This document shows positions 41,977 to 51,519 of a stretch of 57,859 bases of DNA, one piece after another; within the stretch, counting starts at the first letter, position 1; every line of letters starts with the position of its first letter. A program made the position numbers and the translations under genes. A model generated the notes under the pieces. The model was given only the letters and a program-made list of their open reading frames with translations, was not told the DNA's origin and ran no database searches. Origin of the DNA: an uncultured Clostridia bacterium (GTDB lineage Bacteria > Bacillota > Clostridia > Oscillospirales > CAG-272); the NCBI GenBank assembly GCA_944391805.1, contig CALXUY010000032.1, forward strand, positions 1 through 57,859, given 5' to 3'.

Positions 41977-42510
41977 ATGAAACACCCGAAAATTACCATT
42001 ACCATCCGCGATTATGGCACTCTCACCGCCGAGCTTTACCCCGAAAAGGCCCCCAAAACCGTGAAAAACTTCCTCTCGCTGGTGGATTCCGGCTTTTATA
42101 CCGGCACCATCTTTCACCGCGTCATCAAAGGCTTTATGATTCAGGGCGGAGGCTACGACGAGGGCTTCGGTGAAAAGCGCGCCGCCGCCATTCCGGGCGA
42201 GTTCCGCGCCAACGGTTTTATGGCGAACGACCTTCACCACGCGCCGGGCGTGCTCTCGATGGCGCGCACGCAGGACCCCGACTCGGCGTCCTCCCAATTT
42301 TTCATCATGCACAAGGACGCCGATTATCTCGACGCACAGTATGCCGGCTTCGGCCGTGTGATTGACGGGCTGGAGATTGTGGACCGCATCGCCTCTGTTC
42401 CGACCGGCCGGCGGGGGTGGTTTGACGATGTGCCGAGAGAGGCGGTTGTCATTGAACGCATGGAACGTGTGGACGACGAAGAAGAAAGCGCAAAGAACGA
42501 CAACCAATAA
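41977..42510 (+). CDS. cyclophilin-type peptidyl-prolyl cis-trans isomerase
   Basis: A 177-residue cytoplasmic cyclophilin that speeds proline isomerisation during folding. Active-site segments are TGTIFHRVIKGFMIQGGG (Arg of FHRV), GVLSMARTQDPDSASSQFFIM and DYLDAQYAGFGRVIDGLEIVD. There is no signal peptide. I start at MKHPKITITIRDYG, 9 bases after GAAAGGA; 20 upstream codons come from the repeat-derived leader. An acidic tail (EEESAKNDN) ends it. The Lrp-type gene follows after 18 bases. Confidence 0.95.
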   Translation: MKHPKITITIRDYGTLTAELYPEKAPKTVKNFLSLVDSGFYTGTIFHRVIKGFMIQGGGYDEGFGEKRAAAIPGEFRANGFMANDLHHAPGVLSMARTQDPDSASSQFFIMHKDADYLDAQYAGFGRVIDGLEIVDRIASVPTGRRGWFDDVPREAVVIERMERVDDEEESAKNDNQ

Positions 42511-42528
42511 CCAAGGGGGAGATATGCC

Positions 42529-43011
42529 ATGAATACCAAACTGCTGAAGCTGTTGAGCAAGGATTCCAGAACCTCGGTGGCCGATATGGCCACGATGCTG
42601 GGGACGTCCGAGGAGGCCGTTGCGCGGGAGATTGCCGAGATGGAGCGGTCGGGCGTCATCCGCGGCTACAAGGCGGTGATCGACTGGGACCGCCTGGATG
42701 AGGCCTACGTCTCGGCCATCATCGAGCTGAAGGTCACGCCCAAGCCCGGGCTGGGCTTTGAGGACGTGGCGGCAAAGGTCATGAAGTACCCAGAGGTAGA
42801 GTCGGTTTACCTCATGTCCGGCGTGTACGATCTGAACGTGGTGGTCAAGGGCAGAACCTTTCAGGAGGTGGCAAAATTTGTGGCCAAGGAGCTATCGACG
42901 ATTGAATCGGTCAACTCCACGGCAACCCACTTTGTGCTGCGCCGCTACAAGGAGCTGGATGTGGAACTGCTGGGAGAGGGCGCGGACGAGAGAGGAAGCT
43001 ACCTGCTGTGA
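42529..43011 (+). CDS. Lrp/AsnC-family transcriptional regulator
   Basis: A 160-residue amino-acid-responsive regulator. The N-terminal winged helix (1-55) reads LLKLLSKDSRTSVADMATMLGTSEEAVAREIAEMERSGVIRGY; the RAM effector domain follows (about 62-140) with VESVYLMSGVYDLNVVVKG. GGGGGAGAT lies upstream. Its stop touches the start of an aminotransferase gene. The same Lrp-aminotransferase pair exists in Bacillus as alaR-alaT (yugG-yugH), so this is probably the local regulator of the aminotransferase, with an amino acid such as alanine as the ligand. Confidence 0.92.
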   Translation: MNTKLLKLLSKDSRTSVADMATMLGTSEEAVAREIAEMERSGVIRGYKAVIDWDRLDEAYVSAIIELKVTPKPGLGFEDVAAKVMKYPEVESVYLMSGVYDLNVVVKGRTFQEVAKFVAKELSTIESVNSTATHFVLRRYKELDVELLGEGADERGSYLL

Positions 43012-44183
43012 TGGACTACGAAAAAATTCTCTCTCCGGTGGTGCAGGAGGTGCCTCCCTCCGGCATCCGCAAATACTTCGACATTGCCGAAACCATGCAG
43101 GGGGTAATTTCGCTTGGAGTGGGCGAGCCGGATTTCCCCACGCCGTGGGAGATCCGCAAGGCCGGCATTCTCTCGCTGGAGGCAGGAAAAACCCGCTACA
43201 CCGCCAACCGCGGCCTCGAGCAGCTCCGCTGTGAGATTGCGGCCTACATGAGCCGGAAATATGATATGACCTATGATCCGGCCACCGAGGTGCTGGTTAC
43301 GGTGGGCGGCTCGGAGGCCATCGACATGTCGCTGCGCGCTCTGCTCTGCCCCGGCGACGAGGTCATCATTCCCCAGCCGAGCTATGTCTGCTACGAGCCG
43401 CTGGTGCGCATGATCGGCGGCACGCCGGTCATTCTCGAAACCACGGCCGAGAACGATTTTAAGGTCACGCCCGGGCAGCTCCTCCCCCTGATCTCCCCCC
43501 GCACCAAGGCGCTCATTCTGCCCTATCCCTGCAATCCGACCGGCGCGATTATGGAGCGCGAGGATCTCGAGGCGCTTGCCGACGTGCTGCGAGGCACGAA
43601 CATACTGGTGATTTCGGATGAGATTTATTCCGAGCTGACCTTTGGCGGCAAGAGCCATGTCTCCATCGGCGCGATTGACGGGATGAAGGAGCGCTGCGTG
43701 ATTGTGAACGGTCTTTCCAAGACCTATTCGATGACGGGCTGGCGCATGGGCTACGCCTGCGGGCCAGCGCCGGTGATGAAGCAGATCACCAAAATTCATC
43801 AGTACGCCATTATGTGCGCCCCCACCACGGCGCAGTACGCGGCCATTGAGGCCCTGCGGCACGGGGACGACGCCATCCGCACCATGCGGGAGGAATACGA
43901 TATGCGCCGGCGGCTGATGGTTTCGGGATTTAACAAGCTGGGGCTGACCTGCCGGGAGCCGAAGGGGGCGTTTTACGCCTTCCCCTGCATCGCGTCCACG
44001 GGGCTTTCCAGCGACGAATTTTGCGAGCGCCTGCTCTACTCCGAAAAGGTGGCGGTGGTGCCGGGAACCGCGTTCGGCAAGAGCGGGGAGGGCTTTGTGC
44101 GCGCTTCGTACTGCTATTCACCCGAGCACATCCGCGAGGCGCTGACCCGCATCGGGCGCTTTTTGCAGACCTGCGGAGGATAA
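43011..44183 (+). CDS. class I/II PLP-dependent aminotransferase
   Basis: A 390-residue fold-type I aminotransferase. It shows VGEPDFPTPWEI (about 30), GGSEAIDMSLRALL (about 100), YPCNPTGAIM (about 168), SDEIYSELTFGG (about 202) and the PLP-lysine in NGLSKTYSMTGWRMGY (about 232). The C-terminal Arg for the carboxylate is in FVRASYCYS. It corresponds to the YugH/AlaT or aspartate-type subgroup; the exact amino acid is not clear. ATG overlaps the Lrp stop by one base (TGATG); a GTG one codon earlier is an alternative. Confidence 0.93.
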   Translation: MDYEKILSPVVQEVPPSGIRKYFDIAETMQGVISLGVGEPDFPTPWEIRKAGILSLEAGKTRYTANRGLEQLRCEIAAYMSRKYDMTYDPATEVLVTVGGSEAIDMSLRALLCPGDEVIIPQPSYVCYEPLVRMIGGTPVILETTAENDFKVTPGQLLPLISPRTKALILPYPCNPTGAIMEREDLEALADVLRGTNILVISDEIYSELTFGGKSHVSIGAIDGMKERCVIVNGLSKTYSMTGWRMGYACGPAPVMKQITKIHQYAIMCAPTTAQYAAIEALRHGDDAIRTMREEYDMRRRLMVSGFNKLGLTCREPKGAFYAFPCIASTGLSSDEFCERLLYSEKVAVVPGTAFGKSGEGFVRASYCYSPEHIREALTRIGRFLQTCGG

Positions 44184-44758
44184 ACGGCGCGCAATGCGGC
44201 AGGCGGCTTTTGGCCAAAGATTTCGCAGCTTACGAAAGGCAACACCGCACAGAAGGAAAAATCCTCATGCCGCAGAGCAGCAACGCGAAAAAAGAATGTA
44301 TCATTTTGTTTGGAGCAAACGAACCTGAACCGATTTGATCCGGTGCCGGAGTCCGCGGTGGCGGTAAACCGCCGCGGAACCTGCAAGCCGCTGGCGGTTT
44401 GCAGGGCGGGGCGTCCGGAATGAGCACAAGCTGCATTTGTATAGAAAGACACCCTTATTGAAGGTTTTTTGAGGATTGTGAAGGAACTTTTTTCAAAAAA
44501 GTTCCTTCACCGGAGTTTGAGGCAGCGCCTCAAAATCTTCAAACTTTCGTCGAACTCAGGTTTTTTATTTTGAGCGCCTTTGCTCTACAGTTTCAGGCGG
44601 CTGTCCGCATGTGCGGGCAGCCGCCTGTTTTGGCGCGCATTCGGAGGGGGAGCGAGGCGGTCCGGCTTTGCGGACAGCTCTTTCTCCAAGCCTGATCGTG
44701 CGGCGCTCGGCTTTCGTAAGCGTGTCACTTTCCCCTGTAAATGCGGGGGTACGCGGAA
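44184..44758. repeat. intergenic region with remnants of two repeat families
   Basis: 575 bases between convergent aminotransferase genes, without a gene. AAAGGCAACACCGCACA at 44235-44251 is a MITE-family left end. A perfect 33-base palindrome at 44478-44510 (GTGAAGGAACTTTTTT-C-complement) belongs to the GAACTT hairpin family and is introduced by GAAGGTTTTTTGAGG. A diverged copy of the AACTTT..CTACAG core follows at 44542-44593. Confidence 0.65.
44594..44631 (+). terminator. probable intrinsic terminator for the Lrp-aminotransferase unit
   Basis: The stem CAGGCGGCTG-T-CCGCA/TGCGG-G-CAGCCGCCTG is followed by TTTT on the plus strand. Confidence 0.5.
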
Positions 44759-45598
44759 TTATGTAGTCTGCTCCAGATAATCCTTGAGCAGCGCGTCCTG
44801 AAGCATCCGCACGGTATGCGGCGCCTTGCCGCCCAGCGGAGCGCCGTCCAGCTCGACGACCGGCGCGCAGAGCGCCGAGGCCGAGGTGATCAGCACCTCG
44901 TCGGCATCCAGCAGCTCGGCGCGGGTAAAGGCGCGTTCCTCCACTCCGAGGCCATGCCGCCGGCACTGGGAGATCAGATGCGCGCGGCCGGTTCCGGCGT
45001 AAATCCACTCGTTGGCGGGGTGCGTCAGCAGGGTTCCGTTTTTGAGGATGGATAGATTGGAGTGCGCGCACTCGGTCACGTATCCGTCCCGGAACAGGAT
45101 GCACTCATCCACCCCAGCCTCGGCCGAGGCCTGCGTGGCCAGCACGTTGGGGAGCAGATTGAGCGATTTGACGTTGCAGTGCCGGAAGCGGGTGTCCTCC
45201 AGACTGATGCAGCGCATGGGCTGGTAGACGTCCCGGATGACGGCGGGCTTCAGCATCACCCACAGGTTGGCGTGCGGTGCGGCGGGGAAGGCGTGGGTGC
45301 GCAGGTCGGTGCCCCGGCTGAGCTGAAAATAGACCCAGAGATCGCCGGTATCCAGCTTCCGCACCAGCTCGCAGAGCAGGGTGCGCAGCCCGTCCTTGGT
45401 GATTTCGGGGCGGATGCGGATCAGCCCGGCACTCTGAAAGAAATGATCGATGTGTTCGTCCAGCGCGTAAATGCGGTAGTTTCGGCTGTATGTCACATCG
45501 TAGATCCCATCGCCGAAATAGCAGGCCCGGTCGAGCATGGGAACCGTCATCCGGTCCAGCTCGTCGATCCTTCCGTTGTAGTATCCAAGTGTTTTCAT
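44759..45598 (-). CDS. class IV aminotransferase, D-alanine aminotransferase-like
   Basis: A 279-residue fold-type IV PLP enzyme, probably making D-glutamate/D-alanine or acting on branched amino acids. It has DRACYFGDGIYDVTYSRNYRIYALDEHIDHF (about 23-53), the PLP-lysine in CNVKSLNLLPNVLATQAS (about 140-157), and ECILFRDGYVTECAHSNLSI (about 165-185). GAAGGGGAG lies upstream. It begins 20 bases after the stop of the glucosaminidase gene on the same strand. Conserved arginines that separate the D-amino-acid from the branched-chain subgroup are not decisive by eye; the opening MKTLGYYNGRIDELDRMTVPMLDRA favours the D-alanine type. Confidence 0.87.
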   Translation of the reverse strand: MKTLGYYNGRIDELDRMTVPMLDRACYFGDGIYDVTYSRNYRIYALDEHIDHFFQSAGLIRIRPEITKDGLRTLLCELVRKLDTGDLWVYFQLSRGTDLRTHAFPAAPHANLWVMLKPAVIRDVYQPMRCISLEDTRFRHCNVKSLNLLPNVLATQASAEAGVDECILFRDGYVTECAHSNLSILKNGTLLTHPANEWIYAGTGRAHLISQCRRHGLGVEERAFTRAELLDADEVLITSASALCAPVVELDGAPLGGKAPHTVRMLQDALLKDYLEQTT

Positions 45599-45618
45599 GA
45601 AGGGGAGAATCCTTTCGG

Positions 45619-47835
45619 TCAGGTCGTTTGATTGGCAATCCGGCGCATTGCCTCCAGCACCGCAGGAGAGTATGCGGCCGACGTGTCGGCAAGCGCCGCC
45701 TTTGCCACCTGCACGGCGGTACGGGTGACCGGTCCGCCGTCTGCGGAAATGCTTTTTGATGTGCCGTCGGCATAGTGCAGCTCCACTGCGAAGGCGGCGG
45801 ACCAGCCGGCGGTCAGGTCGGCGTCAGAAAGCGCGGGAGTGGCGGAGGCAAGCCGCCGCCACTCCCCGCCGTCAGACGAGGTCAGCACATCGCATACCTC
45901 CGCCGGTTGGCCGGTCAGGGGCTGGCCGGTACGGGTCAGACTGGCGGAAAAGCTGTACGCGGCGGGGGACAGGGCGTTCAGCGTTTGGTATTCCTGCTCG
46001 GGGAGCATTGCGTAAAACCGCAGCCGCGCCGGTCCGCCGTTTGTCGGGAGCGCGGCTCCGTCCACAAGCAGGGGATGGAGAAAAAGGGCGGTATAGCTGA
46101 TGTCGGCGGTCATGGTCAGAGAGCCGCCGGAGGGGAGCAGGGAACCATCCGAGCCGATCCATCCGGCAAATTGCGGGTCGTCGCAGACCGGCAACACCGC
46201 TTCGCTCCCTTCATAATACATCCGGCGGGAGACTGCATTGCCGGATTTCAGGGCCAGCTCCACCGACGGGGGCGGCACTACGGTCACATTCAGCGCGGCG
46301 CACAGGAAATACCGGCAGCTCTTGCGGCTGCTGTTTTCGGGGTCATAGGCGGCTTCTCCCCTTATCAACAGGATATGCTCGCCATACCCCGGAAGGTTCC
46401 CCGAAAATGTCAGCAGCAGGCTCCCGTCCTCGGAGCAGGGAATCCATGTGTCACCGTCCCATGAATATTCCAGCCCGCGGACGCCGTAGCTGTGCGTAAA
46501 TTCACCGGCAACGGTCAGAACCTCATTGCCGTTCAGCGTCACCTCGCCATATACGCCGTCGTTCCCGGCGTGCAGAGGCACGGGCAGATCGAGCGCTGCC
46601 GAGGTCTCGTAGCGCCGGGTGGCAGGCGCGAGATAGGCGCAGCTTCCGTCCGCTGGGTCGGGGCTGGACTCCGGCATTCCGGCATAAACCGGGATGAGGA
46701 ACCGGCAGGGGGCATCCAAAGCGTCATTTGCCGCAAAAAACTGGTAGAGCGTGCGCCCCTCGGTCAGAGCGCCCGCGACGTTCTGCATATACTGCTTCCA
46801 GAAGTTGTCGCCGGCCGCCCGACCGTCCACATTGAATTTTTGCAGATAAACCGTGGACTGATATTGGTCGATGTACTTGGTTTTGATGAATTCCGCGCCG
46901 CCGTACAGTCCCTTCCACAGGGTATCCCATTCGGGAGAGCCCCATTCCTCGCTGAAGGAGGGTGAACCCTTGCGCGCGCGCTCCATCGCGCTTTTGTAAA
47001 TGGTGTAGACCCCGTTGCCGCTGGCGCCGACATTGAAGGGATTATACAGGCCGTTGAGCGCCAGCAGCTCCTCGGTATTCTCGCTGCCCGGCGCCGGCGG
47101 GCGAACGGTCAGACCCGATTCGGTGGTTTGCGTCTGTTCTTCGTAAAAGCGCAGCAGGGTGCTGCCGCACTGCCCCGAAATGATCGGGGAGGTTCCGGCC
47201 GTTCCTTGCTCCTGCCGGAGCTTGACAGCCAGAAATACCGGGTTCACCCCCAGCTCCTCGCCGATTTCCATCAGATTCCGGGCATAGGTTTTGCCGTTTT
47301 CCAGCGTGGTGTTGGCCATAAAGGTTCCCTCGAGCACGGCGTAAAGCGCGCTTTCGGAGCAGTCACCCGAGAGGGAGAGGTCATAAAACTGGAAAATATC
47401 GGCCTCGTTGAGAAAATTGCGGGGGTCCATAAAGTATTCCACCGTGTCGCGGGAGGGCTGATAGTAGCCTGCATCGTAGAGGGTTTCGTTGGTGGGGTGG
47501 CGGTAGGCCTCGTAGGTGCTGCCTGCCGGGATGAGATTGGTTTCGGGATTTTCGGTTTCCCGGTCGATGACATAGCTCCACGTGTAGTCCGCATTGGTCC
47601 CGGTAACGATCAGGGGAACAAACTCCCACTCCGGGTGCAGCAGATGCAGCTTGGTCAGGGCAATGGCGTAGTCCTCCGGAAAGCCGGCCTGCATGAGGGA
47701 GCTGCAGTATTCCGCTGCTTTTCCGGTAAAGGGCTGATTTTTGCCGCAGATGCGCACGGCCAGAGAGACCGAAAGCCCGGCGACCAGCAGGGCGCAGGTC
47801 AGAATCAGCACCGCGATTCCGGTTTTCTTGTTCAT
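45619..47835 (-). CDS. secreted/membrane-bound beta-N-acetylglucosaminidase (GH73-like)
   Basis: A 738-residue cell-wall hydrolase. A signal anchor (about 7-28, GIAVLILTCALLVAGLSVSLAV) is followed by an N-terminal region typical of clostridial glucosaminidases (LTKLHLLHPEWEFVPLIVTGTNADYTWSYVI, GYYQPSRDTVEYFMDPRNFLNEADIFQF) and the GH73-type core (about 170-365) with LEGTFMANTTLENGKTYARNL, the likely catalytic Glu in VKLRQEQGTAG, and LYNPFNVGASG. The last ~350 residues contain beta-rich Ig-like segments and a Flg_new-like stretch (GNAVSRRMYYEGSEAVLPV). It probably remodels peptidoglycan at the cell surface. GAGGGGGA lies upstream. It is 20 bases upstream of the class IV aminotransferase gene, which could supply a D-amino acid for the wall. 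Confidence 0.85.
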   Translation of the reverse strand: MNKKTGIAVLILTCALLVAGLSVSLAVRICGKNQPFTGKAAEYCSSLMQAGFPEDYAIALTKLHLLHPEWEFVPLIVTGTNADYTWSYVIDRETENPETNLIPAGSTYEAYRHPTNETLYDAGYYQPSRDTVEYFMDPRNFLNEADIFQFYDLSLSGDCSESALYAVLEGTFMANTTLENGKTYARNLMEIGEELGVNPVFLAVKLRQEQGTAGTSPIISGQCGSTLLRFYEEQTQTTESGLTVRPPAPGSENTEELLALNGLYNPFNVGASGNGVYTIYKSAMERARKGSPSFSEEWGSPEWDTLWKGLYGGAEFIKTKYIDQYQSTVYLQKFNVDGRAAGDNFWKQYMQNVAGALTEGRTLYQFFAANDALDAPCRFLIPVYAGMPESSPDPADGSCAYLAPATRRYETSAALDLPVPLHAGNDGVYGEVTLNGNEVLTVAGEFTHSYGVRGLEYSWDGDTWIPCSEDGSLLLTFSGNLPGYGEHILLIRGEAAYDPENSSRKSCRYFLCAALNVTVVPPPSVELALKSGNAVSRRMYYEGSEAVLPVCDDPQFAGWIGSDGSLLPSGGSLTMTADISYTALFLHPLLVDGAALPTNGGPARLRFYAMLPEQEYQTLNALSPAAYSFSASLTRTGQPLTGQPAEVCDVLTSSDGGEWRRLASATPALSDADLTAGWSAAFAVELHYADGTSKSISADGGPVTRTAVQVAKAALADTSAAYSPAVLEAMRRIANQTT

Positions 47836-48430
47836 AAAATCCCCCTCATTTCTTCGGTATCAGAGCTACGGCTATATTATATCATACAATTGGCCGTTTG
47901 TGGGGGAATTTTCTAAAATTTCCGCCCGTTTGCGAAAAATTTTTCTGGATGGTGAAGGGCAAGACCTTGGAGGATGGAGAGGAAGACCTTGGAGGGGGCA
48001 CCTCTTGAAAGAGGCCGCCCCCTCCAAGCCTCCCCTCCGAGAACTTTTCCCGCTGCCGCCCGCCTTTCGAACGGTGGCGCATATGCGGACTGGATGCGCA
48101 ATCAGGCGGCAGCAGGGAAATTCCCATTCGGGAGAGGTGGACGGCGAACGGCAGGCAGAAAATCGGAACTGTTACAAATCTCTGCTGTTCGATGCGGTAT
48201 GGCCATATGTGCAGAACAGCCGCAAAGCGACTGAATCTGTCGTTTTTTCGGACACCGGACAATCGACAATGCACGACGCGCTTTTGGAAACGCAATACCA
48301 CCAGATGTGCCGGCGTTTTTGCTTCACAAAAAACGGACATCCTCCGTTTGGGGCATGTCCGATTTTATGGTATTCAAAGATGATCTGCAAATCTGAGCAG
48401 GGGGGCCGGCGAATAAACAATGTACACCGC

Positions 48431-48610
48431 AACCCAAAAAACTTGCCTGCCCCGAAAGGGGCTTTTCCCGGCACAGGCTCGGCCCAAGCTGCTTTTCATG
48501 CTTGTCTGTCAAAACGGGAGCCTGCGCCGGGGAAAGTTCTCGGGGGAGGGAGGCTCAAAGGGAGGGCGCCTCTTTCAAGAGGTGCCCTCCCTTTGAGGCC
48601 TTTTTTCGGT
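48431..48610 (+). repeat. structured repeat unit A (~180 bases)
   Basis: Order of parts: a CCCCGAAAGGGG hairpin; the arm CTTTTCCCGGCACAGGCTC (48462-48480); 37 variable bases; the arm GAGCCTGCGCCGGGGAAAG (48518-48536); then a very long hairpin 48552-48600 (GGCTCAAAGGGAGGGCGCC..) followed by TTTTTT, which is terminator-like on the plus strand. Unit B at 48724 repeats the whole design. Confidence 0.7.
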
Positions 48611-48723
48611 AAGTGAACAGAAAAACCGGACAGCCGCATTCCACGGTATACTCGTTTTTTTGCTGTTCAACCGCATCTGTCAAACCTGACAAATAATTTT
48701 TGCCGGATTCCGATGTACCCGGA

Positions 48724-48904
48724 AAACCCCAAAAACACGCCTGCCCCGAAAGGGGCTTTTCCCGGCGCAGGCTCCGCCACAGCCGATTTTTGTACCAAGC
48801 TGCAAAAACGGGAGCCTGTGCCGGGAAAAGTTCTCGGAGGAGGGAGGCTCGGAGGGAGGGCGCCTCTTTCAAGAGGTACCCTCCCTTCGAGGTCTTTCTT
48901 TTTT
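48724..48904 (+). repeat. structured repeat unit B (~180 bases)
   Basis: Second copy of unit A: CCCCGAAAGGGG, arms CTTTTCCCGGCGCAGGCTC (48756-48774) and GAGCCTGTGCCGGGAAAAG (48812-48830), hairpin 48846-48893, then TTTCTTTTTT. The central ~37 bases differ from unit A while the stems are conserved, which points to a structural role or to recent duplication of a REP-like element. Confidence 0.7.
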
Positions 48905-48959
48905 CTCAATAAGCGCTCGGAGGGCGGCCACTTACAAGAGGCGCCCTCCCTTCGAGGTC

Positions 48960-51434
48960 TTACTCCTTGCTGAAAACGATTTTTCCGTCTTCGGCTTTGG
49001 CCAGAATCGAATCTCCGGCCTGAATCTTGCCCTCCAGCATCTCGGTGGAGAAGGTATCCTCCACCATGCGCACCACCGCGCGGCGGAGCGGACGGGCTCC
49101 GTAGGTGGGGTCAAAGCCCTCCTTGGCCAGCAGCGTTGCCACCGACGGGTCAAAGCTGATGGTGATACCGAGATCCGCAATGCGCTTCTCGACATCCTTC
49201 AGCATCAGATTGGCAATGGCTTCAATATCCTCCTGACGCAGACTGTTGAACACAATGATGTCGTCAATCCGGTTGAGGAACTCCGGGCGGAAGGTGCTCT
49301 TGAGCGCGCTCATCATGCGTTCGCGGCGGGCTTCCTCATCCGCGGTAGCCTCCGGCGTGGAGGTAAAGCCCAGAGCTTTGGTTGCGCTCATCTCGCTGGC
49401 GCCCACATTGGAGGTCAGAATCAGGATGGTGTTGCGGAAGTCCACATGCCGCCCCTGCGAGTCGGTCAGCACGCCATCCTCAAGCACCTGCAGGAGAATG
49501 TTGAACACATCGGGATGTGCCTTTTCGATCTCGTCGAACAGAACCACCGAATAGGGCTTGCGGCGAATCTTTTCGGTGAGCTGGCCGCCCTCCTCATAGC
49601 CGACATATCCGGGAGGCGAGCCGATCAGCTTGGAAACGCTGTGCTTTTCCATATATTCCGACATATCCAGCCGGATCATGGCCGAGGGACTGCCGAACAT
49701 CACCTCTGCCAGTGCCTTTGCCAGCTCGGTTTTGCCGATGCCGGTCGGCCCCATAAAGATGAACGAGCCGACCGGGCGGCGGGGATCCTTCAGCCCCATT
49801 CTGCCCCGGCGGATGGCCTTGCTCACGGCCTCCACAGCCTGATCCTGCCCGATCACACGCTCCTTGAGCAGCCCGTCGAGGTGCAGCAGCTTTTCGCTCT
49901 CCTCCTCGAGCAGACGGTTGACCGGAATGCCGGTCCACTGCGTCACCACATCGGCGATGTCGGTGGCCTTTACGGTCAGGGAAGAGGTATCGTTGTTCTT
50001 CTCCCACTCAGCCTTCTTTTTGTCATAGTCGGCTTTGAGCGCCTGCTCCTCGTCGCGCAGACGTGCGGCGGCCTCAAAATCCTGCGAGGAGATGGCCTCC
50101 TCCTTGTCATGCGCAAGCGACTGGATCTTCTTTTCCATCTCCTTGAGATCGTCGGGAGAGGTGTGCGCCGTGATGCGCAGGCGGGATGCCGCCTCGTCCA
50201 CCAGGTCGATTGCCTTATCCGGCAGGAAACGGTCGGTGATATAGCGCACCGAGAGCTGAACCGCCGCTTCCAGCGCTTCGTCCGAAATTTTGAGCTTGTG
50301 GTGCGCCTCGTATTTGTCCCGCAGTCCGCGCAGAATCTGCAGCGCCTCATCCGAGGTCGGCTCTCCGACCATGACCGATTGGAACCGACGCTCCAGCGCG
50401 GCGTCCTTTTCGATGTGCTTGCGGTACTCCGAAATGGTGGTGGCGCCGATGACCTGCATCTCACCGCGCGCCAGTGCGGGCTTGATGATGTTGGCAGCGT
50501 CCACGGCACCCTCGGCGGCACCGGCGCCGATGATGGTGTGAATTTCATCAATGAACAGAATGATGTTGGGGTTCTTCTGTACCTCCTCCATCACGTTTTT
50601 GAAGCGCTCTTCAAATTCGCCACGGTATTTTGCGCCTGCGATCATGCCCGCGATGTCCAGCGTCACAATGCTTTTTTCCCGCAGGTTTTCGGGAACGTTG
50701 CCGGCCACAATGCGCTGCGCAAGTCCCTCCACCACGGCGGTTTTGCCCACGCCGGGCTCACCGATCAGACAGGGGTTGTTCTTGGTGCGGCGCGAGAGAA
50801 TCTGAATCACACGCTCGGTTTCGCTGTCACGGCCGATGATCGGGTCAATTTTCCCGGCGCGGGCCATGGCGGTCAGATCCCGCCCGAAGTTTTTCAGCGT
50901 GGGCGTGGAGTCGAGGCTGTCCTTGCCAGCCTGCTGCCGGCCGGCCGGCGCACCGCCGAAGCCGCCGCGGGAGCCGGAAAATTCGGCCTCCCCGCTGCCG
51001 GCGTTGTTGAGAAACGCCACAATATCCTGGCGCAGGTCGTTGACCGAGACGCCCAAACCTTCGAGAATCCGTACAGCCACACAGTCCCGCTCTTCGAGCA
51101 GAGCCAGCAGCAGGTGCTCGGTTCCGATATAGTTCTGGCCGTATCTTTGGGATTCAACCAGGGAATTTTCAATGATATTTTTGGTCCGGGGCGTGATGTC
51201 CGAGCTGGAGATGGCGCTCGGCGTCCCCTCTCCCGCAATGCGGACCACGGCTTCCTGCACCTTTTCCACAGTTGCTCCGCGCTCCTGGAGATAGTGTGCC
51301 GCCACGCCGGTATCTTCACTCAGCAGTCCGAGCAGCAGGTGCTCCGAACCGATATAGGTATGTCCCAGCTCGGATGCAATTTGCATGGAGAGATTGAGTA
51401 CTTTCTGTGCTTTTCTGGTAAAACGGGTTGCCAT
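48960..51434 (-). CDS. clpC: Hsp100 ATPase ClpC
   Basis: AAA+ unfoldase that works with ClpP and adaptors in protein quality control. 824 residues. The N-terminal double Clp repeat (1-145) is followed by a Gly-rich linker (about 150-170), AAA1 with [13 protein letters not shown] (about 207) and the Walker B region [14 protein letters not shown], a middle domain with UVR-like coiled coil [26 protein letters not shown] (about 425-450) characteristic of ClpC, and AAA2 with [16 protein letters not shown] (about 545) and [16 protein letters not shown]. The ATG at 51434 follows AAGGAAGG; a TTG two codons upstream is open too. Last gene of the ctsR operon. Confidence 0.97.
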   Translation of the reverse strand: MATRFTRKAQKVLNLSMQIASELGHTYIGSEHLLLGLLSEDTGVAAHYLQERGATVEKVQEAVVRIAGEGTPSAISSSDITPRTKNIIENSLVESQRYGQNYIGTEHLLLALLEERDCVAVRILEGLGVSVNDLRQDIVAFLNNAGSGEAEFSGSRGGFGGAPAGRQQAGKDSLDSTPTLKNFGRDLTAMARAGKIDPIIGRDSETERVIQILSRRTKNNPCLIGEPGVGKTAVVEGLAQRIVAGNVPENLREKSIVTLDIAGMIAGAKYRGEFEERFKNVMEEVQKNPNIILFIDEIHTIIGAGAAEGAVDAANIIKPALARGEMQVIGATTISEYRKHIEKDAALERRFQSVMVGEPTSDEALQILRGLRDKYEAHHKLKISDEALEAAVQLSVRYITDRFLPDKAIDLVDEAASRLRITAHTSPDDLKEMEKKIQSLAHDKEEAISSQDFEAAARLRDEEQALKADYDKKKAEWEKNNDTSSLTVKATDIADVVTQWTGIPVNRLLEEESEKLLHLDGLLKERVIGQDQAVEAVSKAIRRGRMGLKDPRRPVGSFIFMGPTGIGKTELAKALAEVMFGSPSAMIRLDMSEYMEKHSVSKLIGSPPGYVGYEEGGQLTEKIRRKPYSVVLFDEIEKAHPDVFNILLQVLEDGVLTDSQGRHVDFRNTILILTSNVGASEMSATKALGFTSTPEATADEEARRERMMSALKSTFRPEFLNRIDDIIVFNSLRQEDIEAIANLMLKDVEKRIADLGITISFDPSVATLLAKEGFDPTYGARPLRRAVVRMVEDTFSTEMLEGKIQAGDSILAKAEDGKIVFSKE

Positions 51435-51519
51435 ATACAATGACCTTCCTTTCTTTGAACTGTGTTCCCGCGTCCTGCGCAGGGCATGGGATGAGGCGGC
51501 AGGTATGAGCCGCTGTCTC

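Larger units (their letters stand above)
47836..48959. other. 1.1-kb non-coding region dominated by structured repeats
   Basis: No credible gene: open frames here are short, lack ribosome sites and encode repeat-derived peptides (GRAPLSRGALP-like). It holds an inverted, partial copy of the GGGAGGGCGCC hairpin (about 47976-48050), unique sequence to 48430, two long direct repeats (separate entries) and a third partial hairpin at 48915-48960 that abuts the clpC stop and may terminate clpC. Confidence 0.65.

Noticed and set aside
48431..48904. CRISPR array
   Set aside because: Only two long units with internal stems and no regular short repeat-spacer pattern; no cas genes in the window.
47882..48909. 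Several frames of 60-150 codons between the glucosaminidase gene and clpC
   Set aside because: They arise in all frames from the GGGAGGGCGCC repeats and encode the same repeat-derived strings; no start signals.
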